Source of the DNA: CAYFYS01 sp965202905
GTDB taxonomy: Bacteria; Pseudomonadota; Alphaproteobacteria; MPNO01
Direction: 5' to 3'
NCBI GenBank assembly: GCA_965202905.1
Contig: OZ241868.1
Coordinates: 3,038,001 to 3,102,000, forward strand
Length of the DNA stretch: 64,000 nucleotides
Made by a program: the position numbers and the translations under genes. The notes beneath the pieces were generated by a model that had not been told where the DNA came from, made no database searches, and worked only from the letters and a program-made list of their open reading frames with translations. Shown here one piece after another: positions 45,332-53,517 of this stretch (the stretch's first letter is position 1; every line of letters begins with the position of its first letter).

Positions 45332-45360
45332 CCGCGCGCAACGAACAATCGGACCGTCAT

Positions 45361-46166
45361 GTGAGCACACACATCCGAGACGATCGAGATCCGCGGCTGC
45401 CGGATCGAGCTGTTGCGCGGCGGCGACGGTCCGCCGCTGCTGTTCCTGCACGGCGCCGGCGGGGCGTCCGACTGGGCGCAGTTCATGGACCGGCTGGCCG
45501 CCCGGTTCGAGATGATCGTGCCGAGCCACCCGGGTTTCGGCCGCCCGGATACCCCGGACTGGCTGGATTCGATGTCGGATCTGGCCTTTTTCTACCTCGA
45601 TCTCCAGGATGCGCTCGACCCGGGCGAAATCCACGCGGTGGGCAACTCGCTGGGCGGCTGGCTCGCCTGCGAGATCGCGGTACGCGATGCGAACCGGTTC
45701 CGCACGCTGAGCCTGGTTGCGCCGGCGGGGATCGAGATTGCCGGCGTTCCCAAGGACGAGATCCTCCTGTGGAAGCCGGACGAGCGGGTGCGCAACACGT
45801 TCTTCGATCAGGCGCTCGCCGAACAGCGCCTCGCGGCCACGCCCGGCGAAGAGGCCGCCGACATCGCGCTCAAGAACCTGTTGCACCACCGCGCGGCTCG
45901 CCTGGCACCCGCGGCTCTGCAACCCGGACCTGCCCAAGTGGCTGCACCGGATCGCTGTGCCGACGACGATCCTGTGGGGCGCCGAGGACAAGATCATCCC
46001 GCTGCCTTATGCCAAGGCGTTCCAGGACCTCATCCCCGGTTCCCAGCTCCGCGTGATCGGGGAATGCGGGCGCCTGCTCCATCAAGAGAAGACCGGGACG
46101 TTCGTGGACGCCGTCGCGGCCAGCGCAGGAAGCAACGCATCGTTAAGTTCTATTTCCGCCACCTGA
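45361..46166 (+). pseudogene. Broken alpha/beta hydrolase gene
   Basis: Most of an alpha/beta hydrolase is readable in two frames. First frame: LLFLHGAGGASDWAQFMDRL, the oxyanion region, and VGNSLGGWLACEIAV with the nucleophile Ser. After a shift near 45885 the second frame gives WHPRLCNPDLPKWLHRI, TTILWGAEDKIIPLPYAK with the catalytic Asp and GECGRLLHQEK, where the catalytic His normally sits in GH. The apparent GTG start at 45361 is also out of frame with the body, and the GECGR reading may replace a His (GECGH). Probably inactive. Confidence 0.75.
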
Positions 46167-47274
46167 TGCCCTATGGGCATCTCGACCTCGACTACGATGC
46201 GTCCTGTGAAGTCGCTTTTCTGACGCTGCCCAACAGTTATTACGACCCCGAGCTTGGCCACCGGCTCTATCACCGCTATCTCGACGAGCTCGAACTCGCC
46301 GATGCGCTGGGCTTCGACGGGGTGTGCGTGAACGAGCACCACCAGACCGCCTACGGCATGACGCCGGCGCCCAACGTGCTGGCCGGCGCGCTGTCGCGCA
46401 GCATCAAGAACAGCAAGGTCTGCGTCCTCGGCCGCGCGCTGCCGATCACCGACAACCCGCTCAGTATTGCCGAGGAGTGCGCGGGCTCGGGACCGAGTAT
46501 CACGCCTCGATGGCCGACCCATCCTTCAGCCATGCCCGGTTCCAAGAGGCGCACGACCTGATCGTGTGCGCCTGGACCGAGATCGGCCCTTTCGCCTTCG
46601 ACGGCAAGCATTACCGCTACAGCTACGTCAATTTCTGGCCGAGGCCCTACCAGCCGCCGCACCCGCCGATCTGGATTCCCTCCCAGGGCTCGCGCGAGAC
46701 CTACGAATGGGCCGCCCATCCCGAGCGACGCTATACCTACCTGATCACCTTCAACCCGGCCGAGGCGCTCAAGCGCAACCTCGATGCCTATGTCCGCCAG
46801 GCTGGGGAGTACGGCTACCGGGCCGAGCCCGGCCAACTCGGCTGGGTGCTGCCGGTCTATGTCGCCGAGACGGACCGGATCGCCGCCCGCGAGGCGGCGC
46901 CGCATATCGAGGCGTTCTTCAACAAGTTCGTCCGCTTGCCGGCCGAGTACAAGCTGCCGCCGGGCTATTCCTCGATGACCTCCTGCCGCTACGTCATGGA
47001 GACCAAGTTCAAGGTCCGCGAGCAGTTCCTGTCCTACGAGATCCTGACCGGCAACGGCATGTTCGTCTGCAGCAGCCCGCAGATCGTGCGCGACCTCCTG
47101 GCCCGGCGGTTCGACGAGATGGGCTACGGCAACCTGGTGACCATGCTCCAGTTCGGCGCCCTGCCGCGCGAGTTGACCGAGAAGAACCTGCGGCTGTTCG
47201 CGGGCGAGGTCATGCCGGCGCTGCGGCCGCTCGGCGAGCCGGTTTTGGCCGACGTGATCACCGCCGCCGAATGA
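46142..47274 (+). pseudogene. Broken luciferase-like (LLM) flavin monooxygenase gene
   Basis: The N-terminal part KFYFRHLMPYGHLDLDYDAS, GFDGVCVNEHHQTAYGM and RALPITDNPLSIAEE is in one frame. The rest, from VRGLGTEYHASMADPSFSHA and YSYVNFWPRPYQPPHPPIW to the stop at 47274, is in another. The segment joining them, about 20 residues in homologues, is missing, so a deletion plus frameshift lies near 46478. The expected ATG AAG TTC start now reads GTT AAG TTC. Neighbour of the broken hydrolase, presumably once one catabolic unit. Confidence 0.8.
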
Positions 47275-47371
47275 GCCGAAACCAGGCTCTGCGCTACAGG
47301 TTTATCGTCGCCCCGCTGCCGCTCCGGGCCGGCAGCCCGAACGGCGGGCGAAAGACCGCCGAGGGGGCTGA

Positions 47372-48031
47372 TCAGTCGAGGCTGTTGGCGGGGGTGACGC
47401 CCACCATGGAATCCCGGGTCACCAACCCGGCGAGCCGCGCCTCGCTCCAGCCCTCGGTCCCCTCGGGCCGCAGCGGCAGCACCAGATAGCGCATGTCGGC
47501 ATTGCTGTCATGGACCCGGACGGTGACCGCGTCGTCGACGGTGGTGCCGAATTCCTTGAGCACCGCGCGGGGCTCGATGACGGCGCGCGAGCGGTAGGAT
47601 TTCGACTTGTACCAGTCCGGCGGCAGGCCCAGCACCGTGCGCGGATAGCACGAGCACAGAGTGCAGACGATCATGTTGTGGATCTCGGGCGTGTTCTCGA
47701 CCACGATCAGCTCGGCCTCGCCCATGTCGATGTCGAATTCGCCCACCGCGGCGGCGCCATCGTCGAGCAGCCGCTCCTTGTAGGCCGGATCGACCCAGGC
47801 CCGGGCGACGATCCGGGCGCCGAGCGCCTCGCCGCGCGAATCCATGAATTCGAGTTGGGTGCGGATCTCGTCGGGCGTCACCACGCCCTTCTCGATCAGC
47901 AGTTCGCGGATCGCCTGGGCCATCAGCTCATAATGGCCGGTCTCGTTGACGTCGCGGTTTTCCGGCGCGACCTCGTGGTCGTGGGTATGTCCGTGAACGT
48001 GCTCGTGAACGCCGCGTTCTTCCTCGGCCAT
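47372..48031 (-). CDS. Nitrile hydratase alpha / thiocyanate hydrolase gamma-like catalytic subunit
   Basis: The 219-residue product holds the metal site VCTLCSCYPR, the cobalt-type signature in which two cysteines are post-translationally oxidised. It hydrates nitriles to amides or hydrolyses thiocyanate. Other family segments are TQLEFMDSRGEALGARIVARA and GLPPDWYKSKSYRSRAV. The N-terminus is His-rich (HEHVHGHTHDHE), which could bind metal. It lies after two small genes that match the two halves of the beta subunit. AGGAGAG precedes the ATG. Confidence 0.92.
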   Translation of the reverse strand: MAEEERGVHEHVHGHTHDHEVAPENRDVNETGHYELMAQAIRELLIEKGVVTPDEIRTQLEFMDSRGEALGARIVARAWVDPAYKERLLDDGAAAVGEFDIDMGEAELIVVENTPEIHNMIVCTLCSCYPRTVLGLPPDWYKSKSYRSRAVIEPRAVLKEFGTTVDDAVTVRVHDSNADMRYLVLPLRPEGTEGWSEARLAGLVTRDSMVGVTPANSLD

Positions 48032-48043
48032 GGCGTGTCTCTC

Positions 48044-48346
48044 CTAGACCTTTTCCAGCCAGTGTTGAAAGACCTCCAGGTCCAGCGTGTCCTGCGCCGG
48101 GCCGCTGTAGTCCTGCCAGATCTCGCTTTGCGGGAAGCGGACGCGATAGAGGTGGCGCCGCGGCTCGCCGCTGAAGCCGTAGGCAAGCTCCTCGGGGTTG
48201 CGGAAGGCGCCGCAATAGCGCTCGATCACCCCGGTCTTGCCGCGAATGTAATAGGGCGTGCGCCGGTGGCCCGGCGGGTGGGCCGCCGCGACCCTGACCG
48301 GATCGCCGACCTGGAAGCGGCGCTCTTCGATCGCGGCCTCGCTCAT
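48044..48346 (-). CDS. Nitrile hydratase beta C-terminal half (SCNase alpha-like)
   Basis: A 100-residue protein corresponding to the C-terminal SH3-like half of nitrile hydratase beta. FQVGDPVRVAAAHPPGHRRT, YYIRGKTGVIERYCGAF and YRVRFPQSEIWQDYSG are the family signatures. As a separate polypeptide it matches the alpha subunit of thiocyanate hydrolase or the small subunit of three-part nitrile hydratases. The ATG overlaps the preceding gene's stop by four bases; the catalytic subunit gene follows after 12 bases. Confidence 0.88.
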   Translation of the reverse strand: MSEAAIEERRFQVGDPVRVAAAHPPGHRRTPYYIRGKTGVIERYCGAFRNPEELAYGFSGEPRRHLYRVRFPQSEIWQDYSGPAQDTLDLEVFQHWLEKV

Positions 48347-48648
48347 GTCCCTGCCCCCAGCGCGCTGCGCAGCGCGGCCATGCGCGCGCCGACCTCCTCA
48401 TGGGTCAGCACGCCCTTCTCCTCCAACAGATCGCACAGCGCCTCGGCCCAGCGCTCGAAATACTCCTTGTCGTACTGTTCGGCGGGCAGGTCTTCGAGCG
48501 CGCGGCGCATCTCATCGACCGTCATCAGCTTGTGTGCGCGCAGCGCGCCCACCGTGGCCGTGATCAGCTTCGCCCACGGTGCCGTCGGCGGCGAGTCCGG
48601 ATCGACCGGCCCACCCGGCAACCCGCCCAGATCGTGTTGCCTCTGCAT
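48343..48648 (-). CDS. Nitrile hydratase beta N-terminal half (SCNase beta-like)
   Basis: A 101-residue protein corresponding to the N-terminal half of nitrile hydratase beta: QRQHDLGGLPGGPVDPDSPP, then PWAKLITATVGALRAHKLM and YFERWAEALCDLLEEKGVLT. With the next two genes it gives the order N-half beta, C-half beta, catalytic subunit, the same order as scnB-scnA-scnC. First gene of the operon. The ~300 bases upstream (48649-48946) contain no gene I can support and should hold the divergent promoters. Confidence 0.85.
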   Translation of the reverse strand: MQRQHDLGGLPGGPVDPDSPPTAPWAKLITATVGALRAHKLMTVDEMRRALEDLPAEQYDKEYFERWAEALCDLLEEKGVLTHEEVGARMAALRSALGAGT

Positions 48649-48946
48649 CTCGCATCCCGCTCCTGATTGCCACGATCTTCCATCCGCCGTGCGGATGCGT
48701 CAAGCGTGGCGCGATGGCGCGGCGGGCGGGCGCGACTCCCGATCAATCGGGCATCGGACGGGGCAGGTCCGGCGCGATATTCGGGGCTATGGTCGGCAGT
48801 TTCGCCGCCGATGAAGGCAGAGACGGCGTGCTCGCCGCCGTACCGGACGAACCGCGGTGGGTCCTCGCGCGCCGAGGGCGGTTCGGCCTTTGGGCGATCG
48901 CGGGATGGGCGTTACGATACGAGGCTCGCGCCATGGGGAGGAACAG

Positions 48947-49291
48947 ATGCGCCTTGGGGCAGGACTGGCGGTGTTCGGCATTGCCGCAGCGGCTCTTCTC
49001 GCCGGGATCGGGGACGCCCGCGCGGATGCGATCGACGGGAGCTGGTGTTTTCGGGACGGGCGGACCTTCTCGATTCGCGGCCCGCAGATCGTGACGCCCG
49101 GCGGCAAGCGGCTGAGCGGCGACTACGACCGCCACGGGTTCTCATACGTCATTCCCTCGCCGGAGCGGAACGCCGGCGCAACGGCGGTCATGAGCCTGAT
49201 CGACGACGACACGATCGAGCTCAGCATCGCGACCGGAACGGCGCGAGGTCCGATCGAGACCTGGCGGCGCTGCTCGGGCGTCATAAGCTGA
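48947..49291 (+). CDS. Small exported hypothetical protein
   Basis: A 114-residue product with a clear signal peptide (MRLGAGLAVFGIAAAALLAG then a likely cut after ARA) and a mature part of about 87 residues with two cysteines (GSWCFRDGRT and WRRCSGVIS) that could form a disulfide. GGGAGG lies six bases before the ATG. It resembles small periplasmic proteins of rhodospirilla-type bacteria, but I cannot name a family. Between 49292 and 49436 I see no gene. Confidence 0.65.
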   Translation: MRLGAGLAVFGIAAAALLAGIGDARADAIDGSWCFRDGRTFSIRGPQIVTPGGKRLSGDYDRHGFSYVIPSPERNAGATAVMSLIDDDTIELSIATGTARGPIETWRRCSGVIS

Positions 49292-49436
49292 CGGATTGCC
49301 GGAGCGCGTGCCGCCGGCGACCCGGCGCCATGCCGGCCGCCTCCCTCGATCGCCCGGTCCCGGAACCGGCCTTCGCCCGAACCGATCTGTCGCCCGGGTG
49401 CAAGCGACCAGCGACTGTAACCGGGCAGCGAAGACG

Positions 49437-50471
49437 CTACCCGGCGATCTCCTTCCGCACGATTTTCGCGCCCTCGACCATCGCCCTGAGCTTGCCGAAG
49501 GCGATGTCGCGGCCGATATATTTCATGCCGCAGTCAGGTGCGACGACGATGCGCTCGGGCGGCACGATTTCGAGCGCGCGGCGGATCCGGGCGGCGACGG
49601 TCCCGGCGGTCTCCACCGTCCGATCGCCGAGATCGATGACGCCCAGAATGATCGTCTTGGACGGCAGATCCTTCAGGATCGCGACATCGAGTCCGGACTG
49701 GGCGGTCTCGATCGAGACCTGATCGACCGCGGCGGCCTCGAGTTCGGGCAGGAAGGAATATCCGCTCGGCCGGTCGTGGACGATATGGGCGTAGCCGAAG
49801 CACAGATGCACTGCGGTGGTCCCTTCGACGCCCGCCAGCGCGCGGTTGATCGCCTTGACGGCGTAGGTCTTGGCGATCTCGGGCCGCGCCTGCATATAGG
49901 GCTCGTCGAGTTGGACGACATCGATGCCGGCGCCGAACAGCGCCTTGATCTCTTCGTTCACCGCCGCGGCATAGTCCATCGCCGCCGCCTCGTCGTCGGC
50001 ATAGTGGTCATTCTGGGCCTGCTGGGTCATGGTGAACGGACCCGGAATGGTGATCTTGGTCTTCCGGTCGGTGTTGGCGACCAGGAACTCGGCATCGCGC
50101 AGTTCGACCGGGCCGGTCCGCCGGATGGCCCCGGCGATTCTGGGTACCGGGTTGGCGTGGCCGGTGCGGTCGACCGCGCTGCCGGGAGTCTCGATGTCGA
50201 TGCCGCCGAGCGCGGTCGCGAAACGGTTGGAGTAGCTTTCGCGCCGGATCTCGCCGTCGCTGACGATGTCGATGCCGGCTTGTTCCATGTCGCGGATCGC
50301 AGCCAGGGTCGCCGCGTCCTGCGCCTCCTCCAGCTCGGCCCCGGCAATCTTCCACATCTCGCGGGCGCGCACCCGGGGCGGCAGCCGGCCCTTGAGATTG
50401 CCGCGGTCGACCAGCCAGTCGGGCTGAACATAGCTTCCCACCACAGTCGTCGGCAGCAAGGTTTCGGCCAT
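49437..50471 (-). CDS. MetE-like cobalamin-independent methionine synthase family protein
   Basis: A 344-residue protein matching only the C-terminal catalytic barrel of MetE (short, core type). TTVVGSYVQPDWLV at the start, IPGPFTMTQQAQND, QLDEPYMQARPE and zinc ligands in VHLCFGYAH (His-x-Cys) and APDCGMKYIG (Cys) are visible. Such short proteins may be methyltransferases with substrates other than homocysteine; several occur in degradative clusters. The ATG at 50471 has AAGGGGGAG upstream. Divergent from the first ubiD gene. Confidence 0.85.
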   Translation of the reverse strand: MAETLLPTTVVGSYVQPDWLVDRGNLKGRLPPRVRAREMWKIAGAELEEAQDAATLAAIRDMEQAGIDIVSDGEIRRESYSNRFATALGGIDIETPGSAVDRTGHANPVPRIAGAIRRTGPVELRDAEFLVANTDRKTKITIPGPFTMTQQAQNDHYADDEAAAMDYAAAVNEEIKALFGAGIDVVQLDEPYMQARPEIAKTYAVKAINRALAGVEGTTAVHLCFGYAHIVHDRPSGYSFLPELEAAAVDQVSIETAQSGLDVAILKDLPSKTIILGVIDLGDRTVETAGTVAARIRRALEIVPPERIVVAPDCGMKYIGRDIAFGKLRAMVEGAKIVRKEIAG

Positions 50472-50503
50472 TGCGCTCCCCCTTCGTTTCCGCGGGCGGA
50501 CTA

Positions 50504-50617
50504 TACATGGAACTCCGGACATGGAACTCTGGCGGTTGCAGGCGCCGCGATCCGACGGCTACTCTCCGGCATCGAGTCTGCTGGCGCAGACTGGCATCGA
50601 GTCTGCTGGCGCAGACC
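50504..50617. repeat. Nested tandem duplications in the metE-ubiD intergenic region
   Basis: ACATGGAACTCYGG occurs twice with a 15-base period (50504 and 50519). A 25-base unit beginning GGCATCGAGTCTGCTGGCGC occurs at 50568-50592 and again at 50593-50617, with one final base different. Both pairs lie in the divergent promoter region. Confidence 0.9.
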
Positions 50618-50637
50618 GGCAGCGGGACGAACTGACT

Positions 50638-52041
50638 ATGCGTGAACAATCGATCCGGCGCCATCTCGGCAACCTCGAACAACAGGGCGAGCTGATCCAC
50701 TTCACCAAGCCGGTCGACCCGCGCGAGAACGTCTCTGCGCTGTCCTGGAAGACCTATGACGCCTACGGCAAGGCGGCGCTGTTCTCGAACCTGCCGGCCT
50801 TTCCGGGATGGCGGATCTGCAGCCAGGTGATCGCCGACCGCAGAAAATGGTCGATCGCGCTCGGGGCGGAGCCGGATACCCTGATCCCGTCGGTGGTCGC
50901 GCGGATCCGCAACCCGGTCGCGCCGGTGACGGTCGACCGCGGCGAGGCGCCGGTCAAGCAGGTCGTGCTGACCGGCGACGACGTGGACCTGACCGGGATC
51001 CCCGCGGTCTGGCACTCCGAGAACGATCCCGCGCCCTACATCGCCTCGGGCATGGCGATCATCAAGGATCCCGAGACCGGTATCCGCAACATGTCGATCC
51101 ACCGCCAGCAGATCCTGGGGCCCGACAGCACCGGCTTCCTGATCTGCCCGCGCCACGCGCTGCGGATCTTCCAGATGTATCAGGCCCGCGGCGAGCCGAT
51201 GCCGGTCGCGATGGTGGTCGGCGCCCATCCGGCGCTTTACTACGCCGCGGGTTTCACCTCGAGCTACGGGCTGGACGAGTTGACCGTCGCCGGCGCCCTG
51301 CTCGAAGACCCGATCCGCCTGGTGAAGTGCGAGACCGTCGACATCGAGGTGCCGGCGGATGCGGAGATGGTCATCGAGGGCGAGGTGTCCACCGATGAGA
51401 TCACGCCCGAGGGCCCGTTCGGCGAGGCCACCGGGACCTACGCAATGGAGGGCTCGACCCAGGTCTTCCGGGTCAAGGCGATCACGCGGCGGGCGGACCC
51501 GATCTTCTATTCCATGCAATGCGGCATCCCGATGACCGATACCCAGTCGATCACCGGCGCCTGCATCGAGACCGTCGTCAGCGAGCATCTGCGCTCTGTC
51601 GAGGGCGGCCTCGATCTGCGCGATGTCCGGCTGCTCGGCATCTCCGGGCTGATGGCGATCGTCGTGAAGCTGCGGCCGCGCATCGAGGGCCAGGCCAAGA
51701 CCGCGCTCACGGCCGCGCTTTCGAGCCCCTACCTCCATCCGAAGCTCGCGATCGCCGTCGACGAGGACATCGACGCCGGCGATTTGCGCCAGATCTTCTG
51801 GTCTCTGACCACCCGGGTCGATGCCGGGCGCGACGTGATCCGCATTCCCAACACGCGGATCTGGTCGCTCGACAACGTCTCGGACATCGTACCGGGGATG
51901 AGCGCAATGTACCGCATCGGCACCAAGACCATCATCGACGCGACCATGCCCGCGGCCGGCGGCCCGGCCGCGCGAGAGCGCTTTACGCCGGCGATGCCGT
52001 TCAACCACGGCTCGGTCGATCTGGCCGATTTCCTGGACTAA
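50638..52041 (+). CDS. UbiD family decarboxylase
   Basis: Prenylated-FMN-dependent (de)carboxylase, 467 residues. Family signatures are VLTGDDVDLTGIPAVWHSEN, ITPEGPFGEATGTYA (acidic active-site motif), VVGAHPALYYAA and VDEDIDAGDLRQIFWSLTTR. UbiD-like enzymes remove or add CO2 on aromatic and unsaturated acids; the substrate here is unknown. prFMN is made by UbiX, which is not in the window. The ATG at 50638 gives MREQSIRRHLGNLE. Convergent with the Rieske oxygenase gene. Confidence 0.93.
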   Translation: MREQSIRRHLGNLEQQGELIHFTKPVDPRENVSALSWKTYDAYGKAALFSNLPAFPGWRICSQVIADRRKWSIALGAEPDTLIPSVVARIRNPVAPVTVDRGEAPVKQVVLTGDDVDLTGIPAVWHSENDPAPYIASGMAIIKDPETGIRNMSIHRQQILGPDSTGFLICPRHALRIFQMYQARGEPMPVAMVVGAHPALYYAAGFTSSYGLDELTVAGALLEDPIRLVKCETVDIEVPADAEMVIEGEVSTDEITPEGPFGEATGTYAMEGSTQVFRVKAITRRADPIFYSMQCGIPMTDTQSITGACIETVVSEHLRSVEGGLDLRDVRLLGISGLMAIVVKLRPRIEGQAKTALTAALSSPYLHPKLAIAVDEDIDAGDLRQIFWSLTTRVDAGRDVIRIPNTRIWSLDNVSDIVPGMSAMYRIGTKTIIDATMPAAGGPAARERFTPAMPFNHGSVDLADFLD

Positions 52042-52078
52042 ACACCTGCTCAAGCGTCGGGGCGACGGCCCGATGCGG

Positions 52079-53422
52079 CTACGCCGCGGCCCCGGCCTGC
52101 GGCCCGCCCGCGGCCAGCAGGTCCCGCCAATGGCGGTAGAACCCGACATACTCCGCCTCGTGGTCCCAGCTCGGGCACGACCGGACCGGGTTCATGCCGA
52201 GTGCGCGGGCGCCCTCGTCGGGGCCATCGACGGCTTGCTCCAGGCCGCGCGTGTACTCGTTCCAGCCCGCCGCCGGACCGTGACAGCCGGCCTGGGCGGT
52301 GTCGAGCGAGATCACGTCGTCGGATGTCGCGAGCCCGGTGACCAGAAAGAAGTCCTCGAACTTGCGGAGCCTTGCGAAGCGCGCCTCGGCCGGCTCGCCC
52401 TTGGGCGCGATGCACCAGATCGAGACTTCCGTGCGCTCGGGGCCGAGCGGGCGGTGGGTGCGCAGATGCGTCGAAGCGAGATCGTTGAGCACCATGTTCG
52501 GAAAAACCAGGACGTTGCGGCCACGGCGTAACATCCAGCCGGCCAGCGCGCCGCCCGGCGCGCGCTCGATCGCCCCGGTCGCCGGCGCCAGCGGGGCGGC
52601 CTCGGGGCTCGCGCGATCGGCCCATAGCGCGATGTGGCCGCCGCCCAGATAGTAGCAGCCATTGGCGACATCGCCGCTGATCCGCCCGGTCTCGGTCTTC
52701 AAAAGGCCGGAGACGCCGTCGCGGGCCTCGCGCGCGGCGACCGTCGTGGCGAAGTTCCGGTGGACGGTGCCGACGTGATAGCCGTCGGAGACGTTCTCGG
52801 CCTGATACTTCCAGTTGTGGTCGCAGACATAGGTCTGCGAGCCGGGCAGGATCTCCAGCCCGTCGGGCGACTGCTCGGCGAACATGTCGATGAACCAGCG
52901 TGCTTCGCCCAGATGGTCTTCCAGCGTCCCGGCAGACCGATCCAGGCAGCCGAAAATGAAGCCGCGGTAGCTGGCCACCAGCGGCACGGGTTCGAGGTTG
53001 AAGCGCGCCCGGTCGAAGTCCGGATCGGGAAACCCGGTCTCCTGGTTCTTGATCTTGATGCAACGGCCGTCGGCGTCGTAGGCCCAGCCATGGAAGCGGC
53101 AGGTCAGGACTCGCGCGTTGCCGGCCCGGCAGGGCGTCAGCACCGCACCGCGATGGGCGCAGGCGTTGAGATAGGCGCCGATCCCGCCGTCCTTGCGCCG
53201 GATTGCGTAGACTGGCTGACGGCCGATGCTGGTCGCGAAATAATCGCCCGCGGCGGGGATCTGGCTTTGGTGGCAGAGAAAGTTCCAGCGGCGCTCGAAG
53301 ATCAGCGCCATCTCGGCCTCGTAGATGTCGGCGTCGTGGAACGCGCGCCGGTCGATGCGGAACATGTGCTCGTCCGGCCGGTCGTCGATGTAGCGGGCGG
53401 CATCGAAGCGGGGATGGGTCAT
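52079..53422 (-). CDS. Rieske non-heme iron oxygenase, alpha subunit
   Basis: A 447-residue aromatic-ring-hydroxylating dioxygenase alpha subunit. The Rieske [2Fe-2S] ligands are in NACAHRGAVLTPC and TCRFHGWAYD. The mononuclear iron site is in NWKYQAENVSDGYHVGTVHR, with the Asp-x2-His-x4-His spacing. Ferredoxin and reductase partners are not seen in the window, and no small (beta) subunit follows. It lies between two ubiD genes, suggesting oxidation of an aromatic acid or heterocycle. GGGAGG precedes the ATG. Confidence 0.93.
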   Translation of the reverse strand: MTHPRFDAARYIDDRPDEHMFRIDRRAFHDADIYEAEMALIFERRWNFLCHQSQIPAAGDYFATSIGRQPVYAIRRKDGGIGAYLNACAHRGAVLTPCRAGNARVLTCRFHGWAYDADGRCIKIKNQETGFPDPDFDRARFNLEPVPLVASYRGFIFGCLDRSAGTLEDHLGEARWFIDMFAEQSPDGLEILPGSQTYVCDHNWKYQAENVSDGYHVGTVHRNFATTVAAREARDGVSGLLKTETGRISGDVANGCYYLGGGHIALWADRASPEAAPLAPATGAIERAPGGALAGWMLRRGRNVLVFPNMVLNDLASTHLRTHRPLGPERTEVSIWCIAPKGEPAEARFARLRKFEDFFLVTGLATSDDVISLDTAQAGCHGPAAGWNEYTRGLEQAVDGPDEGARALGMNPVRSCPSWDHEAEYVGFYRHWRDLLAAGGPQAGAAA

Positions 53423-53517
53423 CGCGTCCTCCCAACGGGCCTGCGAGTCTGGAGCGGCCGCGCCAGCCTGTCCACGCCTGTGAGATGGGTTATAAACGCG
53501 GTCGGGGGAGAGTGTGG

